From positions 1 to 64,000 of the forward strand of contig NZ_NFIT01000014.1 of assembly GCF_002159495.1 (NCBI RefSeq): DNA of 64,000 nucleotides, given 5' to 3'. This document shows, piece after piece, positions 50,875 to 60,624 of this stretch; position 1 is the stretch's first letter, and each line of letters opens with the position of its first letter. Source of the DNA: Olsenella sp. An293 (lineage in GTDB: Bacteria > Actinomycetota > Coriobacteriia > Coriobacteriales > Atopobiaceae). The notes below the pieces were generated by a model. It saw nothing but the letters and a program-made list of their open reading frames with translations, searched no databases and was not told where the DNA came from. Position numbers and translations under genes: made by a program.

Positions 50875-51567
50875 ATGCATCAGCTCCGCATACTGCTCGC
50901 CGAGGACGACCCGCTGATCGTGGAGGGCCTCTCGGAGCTTCTGGCCAACGAGGGATTTGTCGTCGACTCCTCCCCCACCCAGACGGGAGCCGTCGCCCTG
51001 GCCACGGCGCACGGGACCGAATACGCGCTCGCGCTCGTGGACCTGACGCTCGCGCAGGGCAACGGGTTTGCGGTGTGCAACGCCATCAAGTCCGTCACCC
51101 CGAGCGTTCCCGTGATCTTTCTCACCGCGGCCGACGACGAGCTCAACACCGTGACCGGCCTCTCGATGGGGGCCGACGACTACGTGGCCAAGCCCTTCCG
51201 CCCGCGCGAGCTCGTGGCGCGCATCCAGGCGGCGATCCGCCGCGCTCGGCCCGAGCGCGCCGTCCTGCGGCTGGGCCGCGTCACCATCGACCCGGACCGC
51301 GCGCACGTCGAGAAGGACGGCCGCGAGGTCGTGCTCTCCGCCCTCGAGTACCGCCTGCTCCTTCTGTTCGCCAAGAACGCGGGACGCCTGGTCACGCGCG
51401 ACATGATGCGCGAGGCCCTCTGGGACGACGCGGGCGCCTACGTTGAGGAGAACACGCTCTCGGTCTACATCAAGCGCCTGCGCGACAAGCTTGAGGACGA
51501 CCCCGCGGAGCCCTCGCTCATCGTCACGGTGCGCGGCCTGGGCTATCGCGCGGGCGACGAGGGCTAG
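50875..51567 (+). CDS. OmpR-family response regulator (ABC/FtsX module)
   Basis: This 230-residue regulator has a receiver with Glu10-Asp11-Asp12, phospho-acceptor Asp56 in LVDLTLAQG and Lys in VAKPFRPRE, and an OmpR winged helix ending NTLSVYIKRLRDKLEDD...VRGLGYRAG. The ATG at 50875 follows GGGAGG. It is followed 9 bases later by a histidine kinase with hardly any sensor loop. An ABC transporter with large FtsX permeases is next, the arrangement of Bce/Vra-type antimicrobial-peptide response modules. Confidence 0.92.
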   Translation: MHQLRILLAEDDPLIVEGLSELLANEGFVVDSSPTQTGAVALATAHGTEYALALVDLTLAQGNGFAVCNAIKSVTPSVPVIFLTAADDELNTVTGLSMGADDYVAKPFRPRELVARIQAAIRRARPERAVLRLGRVTIDPDRAHVEKDGREVVLSALEYRLLLLFAKNAGRLVTRDMMREALWDDAGAYVEENTLSVYIKRLRDKLEDDPAEPSLIVTVRGLGYRAGDEG

Positions 51568-51576
51568 GGGGCGGCC

Positions 51577-52626
51577 GTGCTCTTGCGCAACCGTGAGGTC
51601 AGGCGACCGCTCGTCGCGTCCCTCGTCATGGGCGCGGCGGGTGCGCTCCTTGCGTGGCGGCTCGCGGGGTCCGGCGCCGCGGCGTGCGTCGCGGGCACGG
51701 CGGCGGCCCTGCTTCTCATATGGCTCTCGGCCACGCGAGCGCGCCACCGGGCGCTCGCGCGCATGGCGGCGCAGGTGGACGACATCCTGCACGGCGCACG
51801 TGACGTGAGCTTCGAGCGCATGCGCGAGGGCGAGATCGCAATCCTGGCCTCGGAGCTCGACAAGATGTGCAACCGCCTGGCCCTTGCCAACGAGGACCTC
51901 GAGCACGAGAAGAACGCCCTGGCCGACGCCCTGGCCGACATATCGCACCAGCTCAAGACCCCGCTGACCTCGCTTGCGCTCATGACCTCGCTCGCCCGGC
52001 GTGAGCTCGTTGCCGACGGCGCGCATGCGGAGCAGGTCGAGCGGCTCCGGACGATGGAGCGCCTCGAGGACCGCGTGGAATGGCTCGTCTCCTCCCTGCT
52101 CAAGCTCGCCCGCATCGACGCGGGCGTGGTGAGCTTCGCGCGGGCGCACGTGGACGGCGCCGAGCTCGTTGCGCGCGCGGCCGAGCCGCTGGCCGTGGCC
52201 TTCGACCTCGCCGACGTGCGCCTGGCGGTGGACGCCGCGCCGGGCGCCGGCTTCGAGGGAGACCTCTCCTGGACGGCCGAGGCGCTCGAGAACGTGCTCA
52301 AGAACTGCCTCGAGCACACGCCGGCAGGCGGAGAGGTGCGCGTGAGCTGCGCGGAGGACGCGCTCGCGTTCCGACTCCGCGTGGAGGACACCGGGCCCGG
52401 CATCGCCCCGGAGGACCTGCCGCATGTCTTCGAGCGCTTCTATCGCGGGGGCGAGAGAGACGCGCGGCCCGCCGGCGCAGGCTCCGAGGTCGACCCCACG
52501 GGCGTGGGGATTGGCCTTGCGCTCGCCAAGAGCCTCGTCACCGCCCAGGGCGGCACCATCCGCGCGGGCAACATCCCGACCGGCGGCGCGCGCTTCGACG
52601 TCGTGTTCTTCAAGGCCGTGGTGTAG
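51577..52626 (+). CDS. Intramembrane-sensing histidine kinase
   Basis: This 349-residue kinase has two membrane helices (about 12-29 and 34-51) joined by only a few residues, so it has no real extracellular sensor. The H-box DISHQLKTPLTSL has His124; then N-box NVLKNCLEHTP, G1 DTGPGIAP, F FERFYRGG and G2 GVGIGLAL. Kinases of this form usually take their signal from a partner ABC transporter, as BceS does from BceAB. The GTG start at 51577 has a GGGGG sequence upstream. Partner transporter genes begin 302 bases downstream. Confidence 0.9.
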   Translation: MLLRNREVRRPLVASLVMGAAGALLAWRLAGSGAAACVAGTAAALLLIWLSATRARHRALARMAAQVDDILHGARDVSFERMREGEIAILASELDKMCNRLALANEDLEHEKNALADALADISHQLKTPLTSLALMTSLARRELVADGAHAEQVERLRTMERLEDRVEWLVSSLLKLARIDAGVVSFARAHVDGAELVARAAEPLAVAFDLADVRLAVDAAPGAGFEGDLSWTAEALENVLKNCLEHTPAGGEVRVSCAEDALAFRLRVEDTGPGIAPEDLPHVFERFYRGGERDARPAGAGSEVDPTGVGIGLALAKSLVTAQGGTIRAGNIPTGGARFDVVFFKAVV

Positions 52627-52672
52627 GGCGGCTTCCGGGTTCGCCCGACTCCGGGCGCCGGTCCAGGCCCGA

Positions 52673-52813
52673 GAGGGTGTGTACACCACCCCACGAGGGT
52701 ATGTACACCGCACCGGCGGCGCGTCCTTCTCGGCAACGCTCTGACCTGCGGTTTGTTGGCCCGCTCTCGATGGAGGGGTGTACATACCCTCAGGGCCCAC
52801 TGTACATACCCTC
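52673..52813. repeat. TGTACA half-site cluster, family D copy 2
   Basis: Two direct half-sites GAGGGTGTGTACACC (52673-52687) and GAGGGTATGTACACC (52695-52709) are followed by a 67-base spacer. Two inverted sites come next: GGTGTACATACCCTC (52777-52791) and TGTACATACCCTCG (52801-52814). The spacer carries the 10-mer as GTCCTTCTCG (52723-52732), 13 bases from the inner site, mirroring copy 1. It lies between kinase and ABC genes and takes up half of the 302-base gap. Confidence 0.85.
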
Positions 52814-52845
52814 GCGACTCGGCTCGCGGCGGCGACGCGTCCAGC

Positions 52846-52904
52846 GTGACGAATCAGTCACCCGCGCGTCACGGCCGCGCAGGCCGCCTCCCCCATCATA
52901 GAAT
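52846..52904 (+). promoter_or_regulatory. Operator GTGACGA-N4-GTCAC and promoter of ABC/FtsX operon
   Basis: GTGACGAATCAGTCAC (52846-52861) is followed by a further GTCAC at 52868-52872, seven bases after the site ends, and by a TAGAAT -10 (52899-52904). It matches the operator upstream of the response-regulator gene, so the regulator probably activates both. Confidence 0.65.
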
Positions 52905-52928
52905 TGACGAGAAGCACGAGGAGGCAGC

Positions 52929-53609
<681 letters not shown>

Positions 53610-53610
53610 C

Positions 53611-56571
53611 ATGGCCGCCCACAGGCACGACCCGGACGAGAAGAACCTGGCGCCGCGGCGCGCGGGAGGGCCCGCGCGGTCCGTGTTCGTGCGGTTCACG
53701 CTGCGCTCGCTCGCGGCCAACCGGGTGCGGACCGTGGTCTCGGTCATGGGCGTGGCGCTCTCGGTGGCCCTCATCGCCGCCGTGCTCACGAGCGTGGCCT
53801 CGCTCTCCAACATGCTCGTCGAGCGCACCGCGGCCGACGAGGGCTGGTGGTACGCGGAGGCGGCCGGCATCACCGAGCAGGGCCTCGAGCAGCTTGAGGA
53901 AGACCCGGAGGTCACGGACTGGACCGCCGTCACCGACCTGGGCACCGTCTCGCTCGGCGAGGACAACAGCAGCCTCTTCGGGCCCTACCTCTACGCCAAG
54001 ACCTGGCCGGCCGCCGGCACCGGCAGCGACGCCGACGAGCCGCTCCTCCAGGCGCCCGAGCTCGTGGCCGGCCGCGCGCCCGAGGCCGCGGGCGAGGTCG
54101 TCCTCCCCCACTACCTGCAGAACGTCGAGCTCGCCCCCTGCGGGCTCTCCACCGCGGACGGCGGCGCCATCACGCTGGGCAGCGCCGTCACGCTGGACCT
54201 CGGCACACGCACCGTGGAGAACCTCGACGACGGAAGCACCTACACGGCCACCTCCGTCAACGGCAGCTACGTGCACGAGACCACGCAGCGCGAGTCCTTC
54301 TCCGCCGACCTCGGAAGCATCGAGGTCACCGTCGTGGGCTTCTACCGCTCCTACGGCTTCTCGAGCACCATGGCGCTCCAGGGCAACAGCGCCTACGTCT
54401 ACGACGACGGCAGCGCCCTCGCCGGCGCGCTCTCGGACGACTCCGCGGCCACCTGGGCCTCCGCGGTCTTCCGCACCGCCGACCCGGCCAAGGCCGCGGA
54501 CGTGGCGAACGGGCTCGCCAACGCCAACGAGGCCGAGTACGGCACCTCCGTGCACACCTCCCTCATCCGCTGGATGGGCGCCACGCCGGACACCGCCATC
54601 TGGAACACGCTCTACCAGATCGCGGGCATCCTCGCCGCCGTGGTGGTCGTGGCCGGCATCTCGCTCGTCTACAACAGCTTCGCCATCTCCGTGGCCGAGC
54701 GCACCCGTCAGTTCGGACTGCTCTCCTCCCTCGGCGCGAGCCGCCGGCAGCTCCGCCGCACCGTGCTCGTGGAGGCGCTCGTGATCGGCGCCGCGGGCAT
54801 CCCCGCGGGCCTCGTGCTCGGCCTCGCCGGCTGCTACGTGGTCTTTGGCCTCGTGGGCGAGGGCCTCGCGGCGCTCGCCGGCGGCGGGGCGGCGGCCACC
54901 GTGGTGGTGAGCCCCGCAGGCCTGCTCGTCGCCGCCCTTCTCGGCCTCGTTACGCTGCTCGCGAGCGCCTGGGTCCCCGCGATCCGCGCGAGCCGGGTCT
55001 CCGCCGTCGACGCCATCCGCCAGACGCAGGACGTGCACCTCGGGCGCCGGGCGAGAAGGACCCGCCGTCCGGCCCTCCCCGCCGGACGGCACGAGGGCGC
55101 GGGCGCCGTTCGCTCGCTCGGCCTCGCGGGGCGGCTCTTCGGCGTCCCCGGCTTCGTGGCGCACCGCAACCTCTCCCGCAGCTCCTCGAAGGGGCGCGTC
55201 ACCGTGGCCGCGCTCGCCGTCTCCGTGGCCCTGCTCGTCACCTCCGGCTCGATCGCCGACGTCATGGGCTACGCCACCGAGACCTCCGTCGACACCATGG
55301 CGGGCCAGGATCTCGTGCTCTACGTCGACGCCACCGGCGCCGGGGCGGACCAGACGCTCGCGCTCGCCGACGGCCGCGTGGACGGGCCCGGCATGCAGAA
55401 GGAGCTCGCCAGCTTCTATGACGAGGTCAAGGATGTCGACGGGGCGCACCCCAACGGCTACCTCACGAGCTACGTCGCCGAGGTCCTTCTCCCCGCGGGC
55501 ATGGTCGCGGACGACGCCGAGGGGCTCGAGGGCAGCTCGAGGCGCCTTGCGGACGGCTCGTGGTACGGCCAGGCCAACGTGGCGTTCCTGGATGACGCCA
55601 GCTGGGCGTCCTACGTCGACGAGCTGGGCCTCTCGCGCGACGAGTTCTGCGACCCGGCGCACCCGCGCGCCGTGGCGGTGAACGCCTACACCGTCCGCGG
55701 CGACGAGACCTACGCGCGCCTCGCCCCGCTCTCCGCCGGCGGCGCGCTGACGTCGCTCGAGTTCGCCGACCTCGACGGGCGCTTCGCCGACGGTCTGCGC
55801 GACGGCGCGGACGGACGGCCCGAGGCCTACTACTACGATGACTCCGGCAACGAGCAGGCGCTGCCCCTCGACCAGGCCGTCGCCCGCGAGCAACAGATCG
55901 AGGTGGGTGCGCTCGCCGACCACGCCCCCGTGGGCGTGAGCCTGAGCGGCAGCCTCCAGCTCGTCCTGCCCGCCTCGGCCATCGAGCTCGCCGACACCAT
56001 GGGCTACCTGCGCGCGAGCTGCTCGCTCTCCACGGACGGCGACGCCGTGCGCGCCTCGGACGCCCAGGACGAGATCGAGAAGATCGCGGCGGACCACCCC
56101 GCGCTCGACGTCACCTACACCAACGTCGCCGAGGGCAAGCTGCAGTCGCGCCTCATGGCCACCGCCGTGAACACCTTCATCTACTGCTTCGCCGCCATCA
56201 CCGGCCTCATCGCCGTGACCAACGTCTTCAACACGCTCGCCAACGCCCTCATCCTGCGCCGTCGCGAGTTCGCCGTGCTCAGGTCCATCGGCATGGACGG
56301 GCGCGCCTTCCGCCGCATGATCGCCTACGAGTGCGCAAGCTACGCCCTGCGCGGCCTTGCGCTCGGCTTTGCGCTGGCGCTCGTCGCCAACGTGGGGCTG
56401 TACGAGGCCATGGCGCTCTCCTACTCCACCTACGAATTTGCGCTGCCCTGGCCGCAGATCGGACTCTCCGTGGCGGCGGTGCTCGTCGTGATCGCCGTGA
56501 GCGTGACGTACGCCCTGCGCCGCTGCGGCGCCACCGGCGTGGTCGAGGCCCTGCGCTCGGAGGCGCTCTGA
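53611..56571 (+). CDS. Giant FtsX-domain permease 1
   Basis: This 986-residue permease is built of two FtsX modules. Helix 1 (about 28-50) is followed by an ectodomain (to about 325) and three helices carrying SVAERTRQFGLLSSLGASRRQLRRTVL. A second helix (about 525-545), a second ectodomain (to about 840) and three helices with RRREFAVLRSIGMDGRAFRRM complete the chain. ATG 53611 lies one base after the ATPase stop. Its stop overlaps the start of permease 2 (TGATG). The two permeases are paralogues and probably form a heterodimer around the single ATPase. Confidence 0.9.
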   Translation: MAAHRHDPDEKNLAPRRAGGPARSVFVRFTLRSLAANRVRTVVSVMGVALSVALIAAVLTSVASLSNMLVERTAADEGWWYAEAAGITEQGLEQLEEDPEVTDWTAVTDLGTVSLGEDNSSLFGPYLYAKTWPAAGTGSDADEPLLQAPELVAGRAPEAAGEVVLPHYLQNVELAPCGLSTADGGAITLGSAVTLDLGTRTVENLDDGSTYTATSVNGSYVHETTQRESFSADLGSIEVTVVGFYRSYGFSSTMALQGNSAYVYDDGSALAGALSDDSAATWASAVFRTADPAKAADVANGLANANEAEYGTSVHTSLIRWMGATPDTAIWNTLYQIAGILAAVVVVAGISLVYNSFAISVAERTRQFGLLSSLGASRRQLRRTVLVEALVIGAAGIPAGLVLGLAGCYVVFGLVGEGLAALAGGGAAATVVVSPAGLLVAALLGLVTLLASAWVPAIRASRVSAVDAIRQTQDVHLGRRARRTRRPALPAGRHEGAGAVRSLGLAGRLFGVPGFVAHRNLSRSSSKGRVTVAALAVSVALLVTSGSIADVMGYATETSVDTMAGQDLVLYVDATGAGADQTLALADGRVDGPGMQKELASFYDEVKDVDGAHPNGYLTSYVAEVLLPAGMVADDAEGLEGSSRRLADGSWYGQANVAFLDDASWASYVDELGLSRDEFCDPAHPRAVAVNAYTVRGDETYARLAPLSAGGALTSLEFADLDGRFADGLRDGADGRPEAYYYDDSGNEQALPLDQAVAREQQIEVGALADHAPVGVSLSGSLQLVLPASAIELADTMGYLRASCSLSTDGDAVRASDAQDEIEKIAADHPALDVTYTNVAEGKLQSRLMATAVNTFIYCFAAITGLIAVTNVFNTLANALILRRREFAVLRSIGMDGRAFRRMIAYECASYALRGLALGFALALVANVGLYEAMALSYSTYEFALPWPQIGLSVAAVLVVIAVSVTYALRRCGATGVVEALRSEAL

Positions 56572-56596
56572 TGAAAAGGGACAGTCCCTTTTCATC
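56570..56596 (+). repeat. 27-base palindrome over the start codon of permease 2
   Basis: GATGAAAAGGGAC (56570-56582) and GTCCCTTTTCATC (56584-56596) pair perfectly around a single A. The palindrome includes the stop codon end of permease 1 and the ATG of permease 2, and supplies its first codons (MKRDSPFSS). The hairpin would occlude initiation unless ribosomes arriving from permease 1 open it. Confidence 0.85.
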
Positions 56597-59588
56597 ATCC
56601 GTGTTCGCGCGGTTCACGCTGCGCTCGCTCGCGGCCAACCGCGTGCGCACCGCCGTCACCGTGGTGGGCATTGCCCTTGCGACCGGCCTGCTCATGGCCG
56701 TGCTCGCGAGCGTCACGAGCCTGCAGGCGGGGCTCGCCAACCAGAGCCGCGAGACGGACGGCGTCTGGCAGGTCAAGTTCCCCGCGACCGACGACGCCGA
56801 GCTCCAGAGCCTCCGCGACGTCGCCGGAGACCTCCTCGACCGCCTCGCGACCCAGCGGGACCTGGGCTCGGCCGCCTTCTCCGCGAGCGACGCCGAGCGC
56901 AACGGCACCTACCTCTCGGTGCTGGGCCTCCCGGTGGAGCAGGGCGGCACCGCTCGCGCCATGGGCGACGACGCCTACGAGGTCCTCCTCGCCCCCTCCG
57001 TCACGTCGGGCCGACTTCCCGAGAAGGACGGCGAGATCGCGCTCACCTCGAACCTGCGCGGCATCGAGCTCACGCCCGGCGCCTCCGAGCTCCCAGGAAT
57101 CGACGCCGGCGTGGTCGCCGACGGTCCGCTCGAGCTCGGCTCCCAGCTCACGCTCTCGCTTGGCCGGCGCGTCCAGCGCTACGAGGACGGCTCGGACGAC
57201 GAGGTGGGCGCCGAGAGCGGCGTCATGTACCGGAGAGTCGTCTACGGGACGGACGCGGACGGCACCGCGGACGTGGGGCAGGGCCAGATCTCCGAGACCC
57301 TCGAGGGCGTCAGCGCGCCGCGCACCTACACCGTGGTCGGCTTCGTCGAGCCCGACTGGACCATCCCGGGCTACATCGGCTACGTGAGCCCCGACCAGAC
57401 CGGAGGGGCGGCCCTGCCGCGCACCAACGCGTACTTCTCCACCTCGTGCTCGAGCCGAGAGGAGCTCGACGAGCTCGTCGAGCGGCTGCGTCCCGCCGGG
57501 GGAGATCGCGCGTCGGTCCTCAACGGGGGCCTGCTCACCTACCAGGGGCTCGGCGGCGACCGGCTGATCTTCGACACCCTCGCCATGTTCGCCGCAACCC
57601 TCGCCGTGGTGATCGTGGTCGCGGCGGTCTCGCTCATCTCGAACGCCTTCACCATCTCCGTCTCCGAGCGCACGCGCCAGTTCGGCCTGCTCTCCTCGCT
57701 CGGCGCCTCGAGGCGACAGCTCAGGCGCACGGTCTTTGTCGAGGCGGGCGTGCTCGGGGCCGTCGGCATCCCGCTCGGCGTTGCCATCGGGATCGCGGGC
57801 GCCGCGGTCGCCTTCGCCGTAACGGGCGAGGGCTGGGCGCGCATGGTCGGCACCGACTCTGCGGTGACGCTCGTCGTGAGCCCGTGGAGCGTGGCGCTCA
57901 CTGTCCTTCTCGCCTCGCTCACGCTGGTGGTGAGCGCGATGGTCCCCGCCGTGCGCGCCAGTCGCGTCTCGGCCGTGGACGCCATCCGGCAGTCGGCCGA
58001 CGTCCGCCCGAGCAGGAGGCTGCGCCGCGTCTTTGCCCGGCGGACCCGCCCCGCAGACGACCTCTCCCCCGACGGCTCGCGGCCGCGCGGCCTCGCGGCG
58101 CGGCTCGGGGGCGTCCCCGCCTTCCTCGCCCGCCGCACCCTGCTGGTGTCCTCCAGCAAGGCGCGCGTCGCGGTGCTCTCGCTCGCCGTCTCCGTCACGC
58201 TGCTCGTGACGGCGGGCGTCGTGAACGACATGCTCACCGGCGCGACGGACGCGACCCAGCTGGGCTCCGCGACGTCGTTCGACCTCGAGCTCACCGTGGC
58301 GGACCGCCAGGACGAGCCGGAGAAGGGCGACGGGGCGGACCGGGGCGGATCAGTCTCTCTCGCCGCGGCCGACGACTTGCTCACCCGCATAGGGCAGCTC
58401 GACGGCGTCGAGGGCGCCGCCTACTACGGAAGCCTCTCCGCCGCGATCCGGCTCTCGGGGGGCCTACTCGGCGGCGCGTCGACCGCGGGCTGCGACCTCC
58501 CGGCGAGCGAGGTCGGCAACGTCGACGGGCAGGGCTACGCCTCGGCCGACGTCTTCCTCGTCGACGACGCCACGTGGCGCTCGCTCGCAGAGCGGGGCGT
58601 CCTGGGGGCCGACGCCGCCGACCCGTCGCAGCTCAGCGCCCTTCTGGTCGGCACGGTCTACGCGAGCGACGGCTCGCGCTACGTCCAGAGCGAGCTGCTC
58701 CCCGCCCAGACGACGGGCGAGGTCGACCTGCTCGCGATCGACGAGCGCGCGGGCTACGAGAAGCCCCTCCTGGCATGGGGGGAGGACGGCACGGTCGTCT
58801 ACTACGCCCCCGAGGACAGCTCCTCCGACCTCGAGGTCCCGCTGAGGGAGGCGGCGCGCGTCGTGACGAGCGTGCCGGTGACGGTCGTGGGACCCGACCT
58901 CGGCGAGGACTTCCCCCTGAGCCCGGACCAGCTCTCCAGCCAGTTCCCCACCCTGGTGATGCCCGCGCGCGCCGTGCGGGAGTCGGGGGTCGCGCTCGAC
59001 CCCATGGTCCAGAGCCTCTACACGCCGTGGGTGAGCGTGCTCGCGCGCCTCGAGGAGGGCGCCGACGACGCCGAGGCGCTGCGCCAGATGGAGGGCGCCG
59101 CTGAGCAGATCGGCGGCATCGACGTGCTCGGCTCCACCAACCTCGCCGCGACGCTGCGCGACGCGCGCGCCATGTCCTTCACCGTGCAGGTCTTCCTCTT
59201 CTGCTTTGCGGCGATCCTGGCGCTCATCGCGGTGGCCAACGTCTTCAACACCATCGCCTCCGGCATGATGCTGCGCACGCGCGAGTTCGCGGTGCTGCGC
59301 TCGGCCGGCATGGGAGAGCGGTCGTTCCGGAAGATGATCTTCGTGGAGTGCGCGGACTACGCGCTCAAGGGGCTCGTGCTGGGGGGCGCGCTGGCCCTGA
59401 TCGTCGAGTGGTTCCTCTGGCAGGCCATGTCGCTTTCTGTGAGCGGCGTTGCGCTCGTGGTGCCGTGGGGTCACCTCGCGCTCGCGTTTGCCCTGGTCGT
59501 GGGGGTGCTCGCGGCAAGCGTCCTCTACGCGCTGAGAAAGACGCACGCCATGAACCTCGTGGAGGCCCTGCGCACCGACGCACTCTAG
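56571..59588 (+). CDS. Giant FtsX-domain permease 2
   Basis: A 1005-residue paralogue of permease 1 with the same two-module layout: first FtsX core near 345-490 (SVSERTRQFGLLSSLGASRRQLRRTVF) and last near 865-1005 (LRTREFAVLRSAGMGERSFRKM). Ectodomains lie at about 45-330 and 560-850. The first nine residues come from a palindromic insert; conserved sequence starts at VFARFTLRSLAANRVRT, as in permease 1. The start overlaps the previous stop by one base. A palindrome beginning 5 bases after the stop (59594-59624) should end the operon. Confidence 0.9.
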   Translation: MKRDSPFSSSVFARFTLRSLAANRVRTAVTVVGIALATGLLMAVLASVTSLQAGLANQSRETDGVWQVKFPATDDAELQSLRDVAGDLLDRLATQRDLGSAAFSASDAERNGTYLSVLGLPVEQGGTARAMGDDAYEVLLAPSVTSGRLPEKDGEIALTSNLRGIELTPGASELPGIDAGVVADGPLELGSQLTLSLGRRVQRYEDGSDDEVGAESGVMYRRVVYGTDADGTADVGQGQISETLEGVSAPRTYTVVGFVEPDWTIPGYIGYVSPDQTGGAALPRTNAYFSTSCSSREELDELVERLRPAGGDRASVLNGGLLTYQGLGGDRLIFDTLAMFAATLAVVIVVAAVSLISNAFTISVSERTRQFGLLSSLGASRRQLRRTVFVEAGVLGAVGIPLGVAIGIAGAAVAFAVTGEGWARMVGTDSAVTLVVSPWSVALTVLLASLTLVVSAMVPAVRASRVSAVDAIRQSADVRPSRRLRRVFARRTRPADDLSPDGSRPRGLAARLGGVPAFLARRTLLVSSSKARVAVLSLAVSVTLLVTAGVVNDMLTGATDATQLGSATSFDLELTVADRQDEPEKGDGADRGGSVSLAAADDLLTRIGQLDGVEGAAYYGSLSAAIRLSGGLLGGASTAGCDLPASEVGNVDGQGYASADVFLVDDATWRSLAERGVLGADAADPSQLSALLVGTVYASDGSRYVQSELLPAQTTGEVDLLAIDERAGYEKPLLAWGEDGTVVYYAPEDSSSDLEVPLREAARVVTSVPVTVVGPDLGEDFPLSPDQLSSQFPTLVMPARAVRESGVALDPMVQSLYTPWVSVLARLEEGADDAEALRQMEGAAEQIGGIDVLGSTNLAATLRDARAMSFTVQVFLFCFAAILALIAVANVFNTIASGMMLRTREFAVLRSAGMGERSFRKMIFVECADYALKGLVLGGALALIVEWFLWQAMSLSVSGVALVVPWGHLALAFALVVGVLAASVLYALRKTHAMNLVEALRTDAL

Positions 59589-59593
59589 GGTTT

Positions 59594-59624
59594 CTGTCAA
59601 TCGGGGCCTGGCCCCGATTGACAG
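59594..59624 (+). terminator. Palindromic terminator after the ABC/FtsX operon
   Basis: CTGTCAATCGGGGCC (59594-59608) pairs perfectly with 59610-59624 around one base. CCGATTGACAG is repeated directly at 59627-59637. There is no T run. It stands 5 bases after the stop codon. It resembles the palindromes at 56570 and 46471 in having short, CTGTC-type ends. Confidence 0.6.
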
Positions 59625-59653
59625 TTCCGATTGACAGCTTCTGACCGGCCGCG

Positions 59654-59725
59654 CGCCGAGTAAGAGCTTTGTGCCAAAACAGGCCCCGCTGACGTCATGT
59701 TTTGGTCAAAAGCTCTTACTCGGCG
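59654..59725. repeat. Intergenic hairpin with 17-bp stem
   Basis: CGCCGAGTAAGAGCTTT (59654-59670) pairs perfectly with 59709-59725. The stem continues after a small internal loop with CCAAAACA/TGTTTTGG (about 59674-59681 and 59698-59705). It is AT-richer than its surroundings. It lies between the FtsX operon and the HAD phosphatase gene; there is one copy in this window. Confidence 0.75.
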
Positions 59726-59758
59726 TTCTTGTGGGTGTGCTGCCGGCGCGAATCCGGA

Positions 59759-59764
59759 TACAAT
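59759..59764 (+). promoter_or_regulatory. -10 box (TACAAT) of HAD phosphatase gene
   Basis: TACAAT lies 40 bases before the start codon at 59804, with a ribosome-binding site GGAGGG between. The -35 position has no clear match. Confidence 0.45.
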
Positions 59765-59803
59765 GCCCCCTCGGGACACGACACGCGACCGGAGGGACCC
59801 CAC

Positions 59804-60475
59804 ATGACCGCACCCCAGACGCCCCGCCTGCCCGAGGCTGTCATCTTCGACATGGACGGCACGCTCGTCGACACCGAGCGCGTGAGCCAGACCGCGTGGC
59901 GCCGCGCGGCCGCCGACCTCGGGATCGACGTGCCCGATAGTATCTGGAACTCCTACGTTGGCTGCAGCCTGCCCAACGCCGTCAAGATCATGAACGAGCA
60001 CCTCGGCGACCCGGCGCTCACCGAGCGCCTCTTCGACCACCAGCGCGAGCTCTTCTTCGAGATTCGCGAGCAGAGCCTCGAGCCCTGCGAGGGCGCGCTC
60101 GAGGCGCTCCGGGCGCTCGTCGACGCCGGCGTCACGGTGGCGCTGGCCACCTCGACGATCCGCGAGCACGCGCTGCCCCTCATGGAGCGCTTTGGGATGG
60201 CGCCGCTCTTCTCTTCCATGACCTTCGGCGACCAGATCGAGCACGCCAAGCCGGCGCCGGACATCTACCTCGAGGCGGCGCGCCGCCTGGGCCTCGACCC
60301 CGCGACCTGCGCGGCCGTCGAGGACTCGGTCAACGGCGCGCTCGCGGCGTGCGCGGCGGGCATGGCCACCTACCTCGTGCCCGAGTGGGCGACGCCCACG
60401 CCCGAGCTCGCGAGCCGCTGCGCCGCCGTGCTCGACAGCCTGCGCGAGCTTCCCGCCCAGATCCTGGGGGCGTAG
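59804..60475 (+). CDS. HAD-superfamily phosphatase/phosphomutase-like hydrolase
   Basis: This 223-residue protein has motif I IFDMDGTLVDTE (Asp16, Asp18), the DMDGTL(V/L)DTE form common in beta-phosphoglucomutase-like and sugar-phosphate HADs. Motif II is ATSTIREHA, the lysine is in HAKPAPDIYLEAARRLG and motif IV is VEDSVNGALAACAAGM. The cap is helical (about 25-90). The ATG at 59804 follows GGAGGGACC. It is single in its unit and ends at a strong hairpin facing the SPFH gene. Substrate unknown. Confidence 0.9.
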   Translation: MTAPQTPRLPEAVIFDMDGTLVDTERVSQTAWRRAAADLGIDVPDSIWNSYVGCSLPNAVKIMNEHLGDPALTERLFDHQRELFFEIREQSLEPCEGALEALRALVDAGVTVALATSTIREHALPLMERFGMAPLFSSMTFGDQIEHAKPAPDIYLEAARRLGLDPATCAAVEDSVNGALAACAAGMATYLVPEWATPTPELASRCAAVLDSLRELPAQILGA

Positions 60476-60560
60476 GACACGCGTTGACAACACGCGCGGT
60501 TTCCGGACGCTTTCGCGGCCCAGACCGTCCGAAAGCCGCACGCGCCTCATGCCAAGAAGA

Positions 60561-60602
60561 GCGGGCCCCGGACGCCTCTCCAAGGCGGCGTCCGGGGCCC
60601 GC
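60561..60602. terminator. Strong bidirectional terminator hairpin
   Basis: Perfect 16-bp GC-rich arms (60561-60576 and 60587-60602) with a 10-base loop lie between the converging HAD and SPFH genes. A second, imperfect hairpin lies at about 60497-60540 (GCGGTTTCCGGACG with CGTCCGAAAGCCGC). Both probably stop transcripts from either side. Confidence 0.75.
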
Positions 60603-60624
60603 TCGCAATCTCTGTGCTCAGCCT

